Position numbers and translations under genes: made by a program. The notes under the pieces were generated by a model, which did not search any database, was not told the DNA's origin, and saw only the letters and a program-made list of their open reading frames with translations. Below are positions 26,870 through 35,298 of a stretch of DNA of 64,000 nucleotides, one piece after another. The number at the start of each line of letters is the position of its first letter. Position 1 is the stretch's first letter. The stretch is from Sulfitobacter alexandrii (GTDB lineage: Bacteria > Pseudomonadota > Alphaproteobacteria > Rhodobacterales > Rhodobacteraceae), in the NCBI RefSeq assembly GCF_001886735.1, contig NZ_CP018076.1, forward strand, positions 2,728,001 through 2,792,000, read 5' to 3'.

Positions 26870-27499
26870 ATGGCTTATCCATACTCCAGATCGGAAACGG
26901 TGGCGGACGGCGCGGTGCATGTCGCGGGCCTCGCGCTGGCCATTCCCGCCTCCATCCTCCTCCTGATCGAGGCGGCGGGCTCCGACCGGCTGACCACGGC
27001 GGCGGCGCTCTACGCCGGCTGCATGCTATTCGCCTTCATCGCCTCCGCGGTCTATCACCTGTCACCGGTGGACAAGACGCGCCCGCTTCTCAACCGGATC
27101 GACCACGCCGCGATCTACTTCAAGATAGCGGGCACCTACACGCCCTTCGTCGCGCTGATCGGCAGCGGATTCGCCTATGTCGTCCTCGCGATCGTCTGGG
27201 CGCTGGCGCTGGTGGGCGCGGTGGCCAAGCTCTGGTTCTGGGGCACCGACGGACGCGGCTCGCTCGCGCTCTACCTGCTGATGGGCTGGCTGGCGGTGCT
27301 GCTGTTCTGGCCGATGTGGCAGGTGCTGCCACCGGCGGCGCTGTTCCTCGTCGGCACCGGCGGCATCATCTATTCCGTCGGGGCATGGGTCTTTGCCAAG
27401 CCGGAGTTCCGGTTCCAGAACGCGATCTGGCACAGCTTCGTCCTCAGCGCCTCAACCTGCTTCTTCGCCGCCGTCGCCATCGCCCTCAAGGTAGGCTGA
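26870..27499 (+). CDS. Hemolysin III / TrhA family membrane protein
   Basis: A 209-residue protein with seven hydrophobic segments and the PAQR/HlyIII motifs: 'FIASAVYHLSPVD', 'RIDHAAIYFKIAGTYTPF' and 'NAIWHSFVL', which carry the conserved His and Asp/Ser metal ligands. Bacterial members affect membrane energy homeostasis; hydrolase activity has been suggested. The last 48 bases overlap the convergent IMPACT-family gene. Confidence 0.88.
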   Translation: MAYPYSRSETVADGAVHVAGLALAIPASILLLIEAAGSDRLTTAAALYAGCMLFAFIASAVYHLSPVDKTRPLLNRIDHAAIYFKIAGTYTPFVALIGSGFAYVVLAIVWALALVGAVAKLWFWGTDGRGSLALYLLMGWLAVLLFWPMWQVLPPAALFLVGTGGIIYSVGAWVFAKPEFRFQNAIWHSFVLSASTCFFAAVAIALKVG

Positions 27500-27829
27500 G
27501 ACACAGGTCTGGACGTGGCGGAACCGATCGCCGCCAAGGTGCTTGCCGCCGTACCACCTTGTCACCACGATCACGTGGTCGAGGATCTCCGCCCGTTCCA
27601 GCATCCGCAGGATGACCATGCCGGCCCCGGCCTCTCCGTCGTCGCCCTTGAGCGGCCCGCCCTCCGACAGCTGCACGCCCCAGGTGTTATGCGTGGCCTT
27701 GGCATAGGCCTTGTCCCGCCTGAGATCCCTGAGCACCGCGTCCACGTCAGCCCGGTCCCGGACCGGCGCACCGGACACCGCGTATTTCGATCCCCGGTCG
27801 GTCAGCACGATACCCAGCTTGCGCAGCAT
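27452..27829 (-). CDS. YigZ/IMPACT family protein (N-terminal domain only)
   Basis: The 125-residue protein has the UPF0029 signature: 'KATHNTWGVQL', 'KGDDGEAGAGMVILRMLERAEILDHVIVVTRWYGGKHLGGDRFRHV'. YigZ of E. coli is about 200 residues with a second domain, so this is a short single-domain form, common in this group. The role is unclear; eukaryotic IMPACT regulates translation. The start at 27829 avoids overlap with the M48 gene 14 bases upstream. The 3' end overlaps the hemolysin III gene. Confidence 0.82.
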   Translation of the reverse strand: MLRKLGIVLTDRGSKYAVSGAPVRDRADVDAVLRDLRRDKAYAKATHNTWGVQLSEGGPLKGDDGEAGAGMVILRMLERAEILDHVIVVTRWYGGKHLGGDRFRHVQTCVSAYLEGDGDGGEEAG

Positions 27830-27843
27830 GGCCGCCCCGGCGG

Positions 27844-28557
27844 TCAAAGCCCGGCGACGGTGCGCCGCACGACGTCCAGCCGCGCCGCGTTCGGTGGATG
27901 CGTGCCCAGGAACTTGTCGCCGGGATCGGGAATGCGGGTAAAGAACTCCGCCCCCCGCAGCGGGTTGTAGCCGGACCGTGCCGTGATGATGGTGCCCAGC
28001 GCGTCGGCCTCGAGCTCGAAATCCTTGGAATAGCGGCGCGCGCCCACTTCGGCTCCCAGCCGCTGCGCGTTCTGCACCGCCTCGGCATTGCCGCCGCTCA
28101 GCGTCGCGAGGCCCGCGAAGATCACCGCCCCCGCCACCGCGTTCTGCTGCTGGCGGTTGATGTGCCCGGCGATGTGGTGCGCCGCCTCGTGCCCCAGCAC
28201 GAAGGCCAGCTCGTCCGAGTTGCGCGCATCCGCGATCAGGCCGAGCGTGAAGAAGATCACCGGCCGCCCCTGCTTGTCCAATGTCTGGTAGGCGTTGGCG
28301 GGCTGACCGGGGCGGTCGTCCACCGCGATGTTGAAATCGCAATTGACCCCCGTGGTCCGGTTCCGGCACTCGCGTTCCGCCACGGGCTCCACCGTCCTGA
28401 CCACCTCGACGAAACTTCTCGCGGCCTGATCGCTGCTCAGCCGCGGCCCGGCGGACGGGGCGCTGCCGGTCGGGGCTGGCAAGGGCTGCACCGGCGCGAC
28501 CTCGCAGGCCGCAAGCGTGACAATGGCCCCCAGAAGCAGGACGGTCTTCTTGAACAT
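27844..28557 (-). CDS. M48 family metalloprotease, lipoprotein
   Basis: A 237-residue lipoprotein with lipobox 'TLAAC' (Cys18) and a zinc protease motif H123-E-A-A-H127, followed by 'FELEADALG' with the third ligand Glu. It resembles the periplasmic BepA/LoiP-type M48 proteases that survey outer membrane proteins, but lacks TPR repeats. It is followed closely by the IMPACT gene on the same strand. Confidence 0.88.
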   Translation of the reverse strand: MFKKTVLLLGAIVTLAACEVAPVQPLPAPTGSAPSAGPRLSSDQAARSFVEVVRTVEPVAERECRNRTTGVNCDFNIAVDDRPGQPANAYQTLDKQGRPVIFFTLGLIADARNSDELAFVLGHEAAHHIAGHINRQQQNAVAGAVIFAGLATLSGGNAEAVQNAQRLGAEVGARRYSKDFELEADALGTIITARSGYNPLRGAEFFTRIPDPGDKFLGTHPPNAARLDVVRRTVAGL

Positions 28558-28685
28558 CGGCTGTGGATCCTCCGGGGGGTGGCGTTCGCTCCGGTTCTAT
28601 CACAGCGCGCGACAGGGACCACCCCGATCACGTGACTTTGACGCGCCCTCTTGCAATGAACCGCCGAAAGGATCAGTTTCGCGCC

Positions 28686-28922
28686 ATGTTTACGATCGAA
28701 CACGAATTCGACGCCAGCGTGATCACCCTGGTCGATGAAGGCAGCGCCCCGCTGCGCGAGGACGTGACCGTTCAGGCCTTCGACTCAGAGATCACCTTCG
28801 AACAATGGGATCCGCGCACGGACCGGATTTCCCGGATCACGCTGTCGCCCGAGCAGCTGCGCGACCTCACCGCCGCGCTGAACCTGCCCGAAGGCATCTA
28901 CCGCAGCGCCCCCAAAACCTAG
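28686..28922 (+). CDS. Small conserved-looking protein, unknown
   Basis: A 78-residue soluble acidic protein ('MFTIEHEFDASVITLVDE…') with alternating hydrophobic residues suggesting a small beta-sandwich. I do not recognise a family. It ends nine bases before the aminotransferase gene and is likely co-transcribed with it. A longer start at 28656 is possible; 28686 begins where a domain-like pattern starts. Confidence 0.6.
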   Translation: MFTIEHEFDASVITLVDEGSAPLREDVTVQAFDSEITFEQWDPRTDRISRITLSPEQLRDLTAALNLPEGIYRSAPKT

Positions 28923-28931
28923 GAAGACGAC

Positions 28932-29807
28932 ATGGCCACCGGCACCAATATCAAGACCTACTTCGACGGCCAGTGGCATGACGGGGACAAGATGATCATG
29001 AAGGCCGCAGACCACGGCGCATGGCTGGGCACCACGGTGTTCGACGGCGCGCGGCTGTTCGACGGTCTGGCCCCCGATCTCGACCGCCACTGCGCGCGCA
29101 TCAACCGCTCCGCCGAGGCGCTTATGATCACGCCCACGGTGCAGGCCGACGCGATGGTCGAGCTGATCCGCGAAGGGCTGGAAAGCTACGGCAAGGGGCA
29201 GCCTGTCTACATCCGGCCCATGTACTGGGCGATTGAAGGCGACGAGCTGGGCATCGTCCCGCGCGAGAACGCCACCGGCTTCGCCGTCTCGCTCGAGGAA
29301 ATCCCGATGGCCCCGCCCGAGGCCGCGACGACACTCACCCGCACCCGCTTCCGCCGTCCCGTGCTCGAAGACAACGTGGTCAACGCCAAGGCGGGCTGCC
29401 TCTATCCCAACAACGCCCGCATGCTGACCGAGGCGCGCGCCAAGGGCTTCGGCAACGCCCTCGTGGCCGACGCCATGGGCAACGTGGCGGAAACCGCCAC
29501 CGCCAACATCTTCATGGTTCGCGACGGCGAAGTCTTCACTCCCATCCCCAACGGCACCTTCCTGGCGGGCATCACCCGCGCGCGCCACATCGCCAACATG
29601 AAGGCGGACGGGATGAAGGTGCATGAAACCGTTCTCTCCTTCGATGATTTCCACGCCGCCGACGAGGTATTCCTGTCCGGCAACATGATGAAGGTCACGC
29701 CGGTCAGCGCTTTCGACGACACGACCTACGAAACCGGCGCGAACGCGAACCCGGTCACCCGCCGCGTGCGCGAAATGTACTGGGACTGGGCGGCAAGCGG
29801 GCGCTAG
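28932..29807 (+). CDS. ilvE: Class IV aminotransferase, probable branched-chain aminotransferase
   Basis: The 291-residue PLP enzyme has the fold-type IV pattern. The catalytic lysine is K153 ('NVVNAKAGCLYPNN'), 'GNVAETATANIFMVRDGEVFTP' binds the cofactor phosphate, and 'FLAGITRARHI' follows. Branched-chain aminotransferases make Leu, Ile and Val from their keto acids. D-amino acid transaminase or aminodeoxychorismate lyase belong to the same family, so the substrate is probable rather than certain. Confidence 0.82.
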   Translation: MATGTNIKTYFDGQWHDGDKMIMKAADHGAWLGTTVFDGARLFDGLAPDLDRHCARINRSAEALMITPTVQADAMVELIREGLESYGKGQPVYIRPMYWAIEGDELGIVPRENATGFAVSLEEIPMAPPEAATTLTRTRFRRPVLEDNVVNAKAGCLYPNNARMLTEARAKGFGNALVADAMGNVAETATANIFMVRDGEVFTPIPNGTFLAGITRARHIANMKADGMKVHETVLSFDDFHAADEVFLSGNMMKVTPVSAFDDTTYETGANANPVTRRVREMYWDWAASGR

Positions 29808-29886
29808 GCCGGGGTCCGTTCTTTCAGATTGCGATTGCCTCGTACCGCGGCAGCGGCCATGATCGCGCCGCCAAGGGAGACCACAG

Positions 29887-30345
29887 ATGCGCAAGTTCCT
29901 CGTGGTGCTGGACGACAGCACCGAATGCCTGAATGCGATGCGTTTCGCGGCGCTGCGTGCGGCGCGCACCGGCGGCGGCGTCACCGTTCTGGCGGTGATC
30001 CCCCCGGACGAGTTCAACCACTGGATCGGCGTGGGCGACATCATGCGTCAGGAAGCCCGCGAACGCATCGAGGTCCACTTCGAGGTGTTCGCGAAGTGGA
30101 TGCGCGACAAGCAGAATGTCGACCCCGAGCTGGTCATCCGCGAGGGCGAACCCACGGACGAGATCATCGAGTACATCGCCGAGGACCCGGAAATCGGCGT
30201 GCTGGTGCTGGGCGCCTCGGCGGACAAGAAGAAGGGTCCGGGACCGCTGGTCACCCAGATGTCCCGCTCCGCCGGGTCATTGCCGGTGCCCGTGACCATT
30301 GTCCCCGGCGATATGAGCAAGGAGCGGCTCGAAGCGATCAGCTAG
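29887..30345 (+). CDS. Universal stress protein
   Basis: A single UspA domain of 152 residues. It begins 'MRKFLVVLDDSTECLNAMRFA', with the Asp of ATP-binding forms, and ends with 'VLGASADKKKGPGPLVTQMSRSAGSLPVPVTIVPG', close to the G-x2-G-x9-G-S/T ATP loop. It is cytoplasmic. A purine-rich GGGAGA lies nine bases upstream of the ATG. Confidence 0.88.
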   Translation: MRKFLVVLDDSTECLNAMRFAALRAARTGGGVTVLAVIPPDEFNHWIGVGDIMRQEARERIEVHFEVFAKWMRDKQNVDPELVIREGEPTDEIIEYIAEDPEIGVLVLGASADKKKGPGPLVTQMSRSAGSLPVPVTIVPGDMSKERLEAIS

Positions 30346-30358
30346 GCCGCCGCCCCTT

Positions 30359-30709
30359 TCACGCCGTCGCGACGGGTGCCGCCACCGCGCTGACGACGGT
30401 GGGGCGTGCCCCGCTTCGCGCCGGCCGGATCAGCACCGGCCCGAGGATCGCCGCCAGCGCCATCAGCGCCACCGCGACCAGTGCCGCTTCCCAGTTGAAG
30501 GTCTCGACCACCCGCGCCGGGGCCATTGCCGCCCGGACGAAAAGGCCGAGGCTCAGCGGCGCGAGCATCGTCAGCGCCACGCAGGTCAGCATGCTGGCGC
30601 CCGGCCAGAGGGTCCAGCCCGCCGGGACCGCCCGGCGATGCGCGCCGAACGCCCAGCAAAACATCAGGACCGTGACGCTTGCCGCGCACAGGCCCAGGAT
30701 AATGTCCAT
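30359..30709 (-). CDS. Small membrane protein, unknown
   Basis: A 116-residue protein with three hydrophobic segments (about 3-18, 35-58, 69-90) and an Arg/Ala-rich tail. No family is recognised. The ATG at 30709 is preferred over two upstream in-frame ATGs because GGAG lies six bases ahead of it. It faces the universal stress gene tail to tail with 13 bases between. Confidence 0.55.
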   Translation of the reverse strand: MDIILGLCAASVTVLMFCWAFGAHRRAVPAGWTLWPGASMLTCVALTMLAPLSLGLFVRAAMAPARVVETFNWEAALVAVALMALAAILGPVLIRPARSGARPTVVSAVAAPVATA

Positions 30710-30885
30710 TCCGTTCTCCATGAAAAGGGACAGTGCAGTGCGGCTCACCGCCGCGACTCATGTCCCGATACCCGTGAAATACGCCTGTTCCGCGCCGGCT
30801 CAAAATGGATTCTCAAGGCGCATCGGCGGCGCTTGGCCGAGCCCGCGGCGAGGGGCCGCCCCGATTTAGAATGATTCCAGACACC

Positions 30886-30914
30886 TTGACTCGCGCGGCG
30901 CCAGCCCGCATATC
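30886..30914 (+). promoter_or_regulatory. Possible promoter of nfuA-tsaB-rimI
   Basis: TTGACT (30886-30891) is followed after 17 bases by CATATC (30909-30914), 27 bases ahead of the nfuA ATG. The -35 is close to consensus and the -10 is weak. Confidence 0.4.
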
Positions 30915-30941
30915 TAGGACAACCAGAGATAGGGAAAACCG

Positions 30942-31502
30942 ATGTTTATCCAGACCGAATCCACGCCGAACCCCGCAACGCTGAAATTCCTGCCGGGCCA
31001 GTCCGTTCTCGAGATGGGGACCGCCGATTTTCCGTCCGCCGACGCGGCGCAGAACTCTCCGCTGGCGACCCGCCTGTTCGGTGTCAACGGCGTCACCGGC
31101 GTGTTCTTCGGCACCGATTTCGTGACCGTGACGAAAGATGACGCGGTGGAATGGGATCACGTGAAACCCGCGCTTCTGGGCGCCATCATGGAGCATTACC
31201 AGTCCGGGCAGAGCGTCATGGCCGAGGATCACAAGGCCACGTCCGGCCACGCCGAACATTCCGGCGAGGACGGCGAAATCGTTGGCCAGATCAAGGAGTT
31301 GCTGGACAGCCGCGTGCGCCCCGCCGTGGCGCAGGACGGTGGCGACATCACCTTCCACGGCTTCGAGCGCGGTGTGGTTTACCTGCACATGCAGGGCGCC
31401 TGCGCGGGCTGCCCCTCGTCCACGCTGACCCTCAAGATGGGGATCGAGAACCTGCTTCGCCACTACATCCCCGAAGTCACAGAGGTGCGTCCGGTTGCCT
31501 GA
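30942..31502 (+). CDS. nfuA: NifU-like Fe-S scaffold/carrier protein NfuA
   Basis: The 186-residue protein has an N-terminal Nfu_N domain ('MFIQTESTPNPATLKFLPG', 'LFGVNGVTGVFFGTDFVTVTK') and a C-terminal NifU domain with C154-A-G-C157 that binds a shared 4Fe-4S cluster. It passes clusters to apoproteins such as aconitase. Length and motifs are typical. The tsaB gene overlaps its end by eight bases. Confidence 0.95.
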   Translation: MFIQTESTPNPATLKFLPGQSVLEMGTADFPSADAAQNSPLATRLFGVNGVTGVFFGTDFVTVTKDDAVEWDHVKPALLGAIMEHYQSGQSVMAEDHKATSGHAEHSGEDGEIVGQIKELLDSRVRPAVAQDGGDITFHGFERGVVYLHMQGACAGCPSSTLTLKMGIENLLRHYIPEVTEVRPVA

Positions 31503-32121
31503 CACGGGCCGTCACGGGCCGCTGATCCTGGCTTTCGACACATCGGCCGCGCATTGCGCGGCCGCTTTGCTGTCGAACGAAGACATCGTGGTCAGCCGCC
31601 ACGAGGACATGGCCAAGGGGCAGGCTGAACGCCTGATGGGCCTCTGCGCCGAAGTGCTGGACGCAGCGGGCGTGACCTATGCCGACCTTAATGCCATCGG
31701 TGTCGGCATCGGGCCGGGCAATTTCACCGGCATCCGCATCGGCGTGTCCGCCGCGCGCGGCCTCGCGCTGGGGCTGGGTGTGCCCGCGGTGGGGGTTTCA
31801 GGCTTTGACGCGCTCCGGCTCGGGACGACCGGCCCCTGCGCCTGTGCCGTGGATGCGCGGCGCGGCCAGGTCTACGTTCAGGCCTTTGAAAACACGTCGC
31901 TTCCAGCGGACCCGCAGCAACTGGATGCCGACGCCCTGCCCCCCTTCGACGGCCCGCTGATCGGCGCGGGAGGCCAGCCGCCCCGGCATCCGGTGGCCGA
32001 GGCCATCGCGCGGATCACCGCCGCGCGTTACGCCACCGCCTCCGACCGGCCCGCGCCGCTTTATCTGCGTCCCGCGGATGCGGCACCGGCGCGCGACGCC
32101 CCGCCGACGATCCTGCCGTGA
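31495..32121 (+). CDS. tsaB: tRNA threonylcarbamoyladenosine synthesis protein TsaB
   Basis: The 208-residue protein has the ASKHA fold start 'LILAFDTSAAHCAAAL' and the TsaB motif 'GIGPGNFTGIRIGVSAARGLALGLG'. It partners TsaD and TsaE in making t6A37 on ANN-decoding tRNAs. The only suitable start is TTG at 31495, inside the nfuA stop region, which suggests coupling; no ATG or GTG lies before the conserved motif. The stop overlaps rimI as GTGA. Confidence 0.9.
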   Translation: MPDTGRHGPLILAFDTSAAHCAAALLSNEDIVVSRHEDMAKGQAERLMGLCAEVLDAAGVTYADLNAIGVGIGPGNFTGIRIGVSAARGLALGLGVPAVGVSGFDALRLGTTGPCACAVDARRGQVYVQAFENTSLPADPQQLDADALPPFDGPLIGAGGQPPRHPVAEAIARITAARYATASDRPAPLYLRPADAAPARDAPPTILP

Positions 32122-32573
32122 CCCCCGAGGCGCTGGCCCGGTTGCACGCCGCCGCCTTTTCGACCGACCGGGCATGGTCCGCGGCGGAGATCGGCAGCCT
32201 TCTCGACAGCCCCCACGTCCGGCTGCACCGCGATCCGCACGGGTTTGCCCTGACGCGGCTGGTGCTCGACGAGGCGGAGCTGCTGACTCTCGCCGTCGAT
32301 CCCGCCCACCAACGCCGGGGCATCGGCGCACGCCTGCTGACCGACTGGCTCGACAGCATCGCGGGCCGGGCCGCCACCGCCTTCCTCGAGGTGGCCGCCG
32401 ACAATGCAGCCGCGCGCGCGCTCTACGACCGGCACGGCTTTGCCGTCATCGGCACCCGCCCGGCCTATTACCGCCGCACCGTCGGCCCCGATGCCGACGC
32501 CGTGATCATGCAGCGCCGCTTTCCGCGTGGTCACGCCCCGGATTCACCCCCGGCGAGCACAGAAAGCGGTTGA
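32118..32573 (+). CDS. rimI: RimI-like N-acetyltransferase
   Basis: A 151-residue GNAT protein with the acetyl-CoA loop 'LLTLAVDPAHQRRGIGARLL' and 'FLEVAADNAAARALYDRHGFAVIGTRPAYY', the RimI signature. RimI acetylates the N-terminus of S18 and other proteins. It starts with GTG overlapping the tsaB stop by four bases; the tsaB-rimI pair is a common order. Target specificity is inferred. Confidence 0.88.
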   Translation: MTPEALARLHAAAFSTDRAWSAAEIGSLLDSPHVRLHRDPHGFALTRLVLDEAELLTLAVDPAHQRRGIGARLLTDWLDSIAGRAATAFLEVAADNAAARALYDRHGFAVIGTRPAYYRRTVGPDADAVIMQRRFPRGHAPDSPPASTESG

Positions 32574-32671
32574 CCCTCCCCCCTGCCTGCCCCCTAAATT
32601 GGTCCTGATCATCTGATCTCGGGCGGGTGCCGCGTGCGCCGTGCCCCAACATGAAAAACCGGGAGACTGAC

Positions 32672-33667
32672 ATGACCCTTATGACCAAATTCCTCGGCGC
32701 TGCCGCCGCCACCGCGCTCGGCGCAGGTGCCGCGCTGGCCGAACCCGCGCTGATCTTCGATCTCGGCGGCAAGTTCGACAAGAGCTTCAACGAAGCCGCC
32801 TTCACCGGCGCGCAGCGCTGGGCGGAAGAGACCGGCGAAAGCTTCCGCGAGATCGAGCTTCAGTCCGAAGCCCAGCGCGAGCAGGCGCTGCGCCGCTTCG
32901 CCGAGGCGGGCAACAACCCGATCGTGATGACCGGCTTCGCCTTCGGTGACGTCCTGAGCCAGGTCGCCCCCGACTACCCCGAAACCGATTTCGCGATCAT
33001 CGACATGGTGGTCGACCAGCCCAACGTGCGCTCGGTCGTGTTCAACGAACACGAGGGCTCCTACCTTGTCGGCATGATGGCGGCGATGGCCTCCGAATCC
33101 GGCACCGTCGGCTTCATCGGCGGCATGGACATCCCGCTGATCCGCAAGTTCGCATGCGGCTACGCGCAGGGCGTCAAGGCGGCCAACCCGGACGCGACGG
33201 TTCTGGCCAACATGACCGGCACCACGCCCGCGGCGTGGAACGACCCCGTGAAGGGCTCTGAGCTGACCAAGGCGCAGATTTCACAGGGTGCCGACGTGGT
33301 CTATGCCGCCGCGGGCGGCACCGGCGTCGGCGTGCTGCAGACCGCCGCGGACGAGGATATCCTGTCCATCGGCGTGGACAGCAACCAGAACCACCTGCAC
33401 CCGGGCCAGGTTCTGACCTCCATGCTCAAGCGCGTGGACAACGCCGTTTACCAGGCGTTCCAGGACGGCCCCGGCATGGAAAAGGGGTTCAACGTGATGG
33501 GCGTCGGCAACGGCGGTATCGGCTACGCGATGGACGAGAACAACGCGGACCTCGTGACCGAAGAGATGAAGACCGCCGTGGACGAGGCGGCCGCCAAGAT
33601 CGCGGACGGCTCGCTTCAGGTGCATGACTACATGTCCGACGACAGCTGCCCGGCACTGGACTTCTGA
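32672..33667 (+). CDS. BMP family substrate-binding protein (nucleoside ABC importer)
   Basis: The 331-residue protein has a signal peptide ('MTLMTKFLGAAAATALGAGAALA') and the BMP/PnrA fold: 'LIFDLGGKFDKSFNEAAFTGAQRW', 'MTGFAFGDVLSQVAPDYPETDFAIID' and 'VGFIGGMDIPLIRKFACGYAQG'. It should capture purine nucleosides or related bases in the periplasm. The ATG at 32672 has GGGAGA upstream. Three transporter genes follow within one operon. Confidence 0.9.
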   Translation: MTLMTKFLGAAAATALGAGAALAEPALIFDLGGKFDKSFNEAAFTGAQRWAEETGESFREIELQSEAQREQALRRFAEAGNNPIVMTGFAFGDVLSQVAPDYPETDFAIIDMVVDQPNVRSVVFNEHEGSYLVGMMAAMASESGTVGFIGGMDIPLIRKFACGYAQGVKAANPDATVLANMTGTTPAAWNDPVKGSELTKAQISQGADVVYAAAGGTGVGVLQTAADEDILSIGVDSNQNHLHPGQVLTSMLKRVDNAVYQAFQDGPGMEKGFNVMGVGNGGIGYAMDENNADLVTEEMKTAVDEAAAKIADGSLQVHDYMSDDSCPALDF

Positions 33668-33671
33668 GGAC

Positions 33672-35297
33672 ATGAACGCGGATGCGACAACGGGGCAGCC
33701 GGAAACGGCTGCCCCGGCCATCGAGCTGAAGGGCATTTCCAAGTCCTTCGGCCCGGTGCAGGCCAACAAGGACATCTCCATCCGCGTGATGCCGGGCACG
33801 ATCCACGGGATCATAGGCGAGAACGGCGCGGGCAAATCGACGCTCATGTCGATCCTCTATGGCTTCTACAAGGCCGACCGGGGCGAGATCTTCGTCTCGG
33901 GCCGCAAGGCGAACATCACCGACAGCCAGGCGGCGATCGCCAGCGGCATCGGCATGGTATTCCAGCATTTCAAGCTGGTTGAAAACTTCACCGTTCTGGA
34001 AAACATCATCCTCGGGGCCGAGGACGGGCGGATGCTCACCCCCTCGCTGGCCAAGGCCCGCCGTACGCTGGTGGACCTCGCGGCGGACTACGGTCTGAAC
34101 GTGGACCCCGACGCCAAGATCGAGGACATCGGCGTGGGCATGCAGCAGCGCGTCGAGATCCTCAAGGCGCTGTACCGGCAGGCGGACATCCTGATCCTTG
34201 ACGAGCCGACCGGCGTGCTGACCCCGGCGGAGGCGGACCAACTGTTCCGGATCCTCGCGCGGCTGCGCGAAGAGGGCAAGACGATCATCCTGATCACTCA
34301 CAAGCTGCGCGAGATCATGGAAATCACCGACACGGTCAGCGTCATGCGCCGGGGCGAGATGACCGCGACGGTCAGGACGGCAGACACCTCTCCGGCCGAA
34401 CTGGCGGAACTGATGGTGGGCCGCAAGGTGCTGCTGCGCGTGGACAAGACCCCTGCCCAGCCCGGCGAGGTGGTGCTGGACGTGCAAGGCCTGCGCGTGA
34501 TCGATTCCAGCGGCGTCGAAAGGCTGCGCGGCATCGACCTGAAGGTGCGCGCGGGCGAGATCGTGGGCATCGCAGGTGTCGCGGGCAACGGGCAATCCGA
34601 ACTGCTCGAGGTGCTGGGCGGCATGAAGGCCGGTCAGGGCACAGCACTTCTCAACGGTCAGCCACTGGACGTCACGGGCAAGAAATCCGACGGCAAGACA
34701 CGGCGCAAGAGCGGCGTCGCCCACGTGCCCGAGGACCGGCAACGCGAAGGGCTGATCATGGATTTCCAAGCCTGGGAAAACACCGCCTTCGGCTACCACG
34801 ACGACCCGGCCTACAATACCGGGTTCCTGATGAACAACGCGGCGATCCGCGAGGACACGGCCCGCAAGATGGAACGCTTCGACGTGCGCCCGCCGAACCC
34901 GCGTCTCGCGGCCAAGAACTTTTCGGGCGGGAACCAGCAGAAGGTCGTGCTGGCCCGCGAGATCGAACGCAATCCCGATCTGCTGCTGATCGGGCAACCC
35001 ACCCGCGGCGTCGACATCGGCGCGATCGAATTCATCCACGAACAGATCGTCGCCCTGCGCGACCAGGGCAAGGCGATCCTGCTGGTCTCGGTCGAACTGG
35101 AGGAAATCCTCGCCCTGTCGGACCGGATCGCCGTCATGTTCGACGGGCGCATCATGGGCGAACGCCTCCCCGCGGATACCAACGAGAAGGAGCTCGGCCT
35201 GCTGATGGCGGGGATCACCGACACCGCACACGAACATTCCGTGGAAGAGATCGAGGCCAACCTCGCCCACGTTCACGCCACGGACAAGGGAGCCTGA
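33672..35297 (+). CDS. Nucleoside ABC transporter ATP-binding protein (two domains)
   Basis: A 541-residue protein with two ABC domains, as in sugar and nucleoside importers. The first has Walker A 'GENGAGKST', an altered signature ('IGVGMQQRVEILKAL') and Walker B 'ILILDEPTGVLTP'. The second has a degenerate Walker A ('GVAGNGQSE'), a good signature 'FSGGNQQKVVLAREI' and Walker B 'LLLIGQPTRGVDIGA', in which the catalytic Glu is Gln, normal for this family. RBS GAGGA precedes the ATG, four bases after the binding-protein stop. Confidence 0.93.
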   Translation: MNADATTGQPETAAPAIELKGISKSFGPVQANKDISIRVMPGTIHGIIGENGAGKSTLMSILYGFYKADRGEIFVSGRKANITDSQAAIASGIGMVFQHFKLVENFTVLENIILGAEDGRMLTPSLAKARRTLVDLAADYGLNVDPDAKIEDIGVGMQQRVEILKALYRQADILILDEPTGVLTPAEADQLFRILARLREEGKTIILITHKLREIMEITDTVSVMRRGEMTATVRTADTSPAELAELMVGRKVLLRVDKTPAQPGEVVLDVQGLRVIDSSGVERLRGIDLKVRAGEIVGIAGVAGNGQSELLEVLGGMKAGQGTALLNGQPLDVTGKKSDGKTRRKSGVAHVPEDRQREGLIMDFQAWENTAFGYHDDPAYNTGFLMNNAAIREDTARKMERFDVRPPNPRLAAKNFSGGNQQKVVLAREIERNPDLLLIGQPTRGVDIGAIEFIHEQIVALRDQGKAILLVSVELEEILALSDRIAVMFDGRIMGERLPADTNEKELGLLMAGITDTAHEHSVEEIEANLAHVHATDKGA

Positions 35298-35298
35298 A

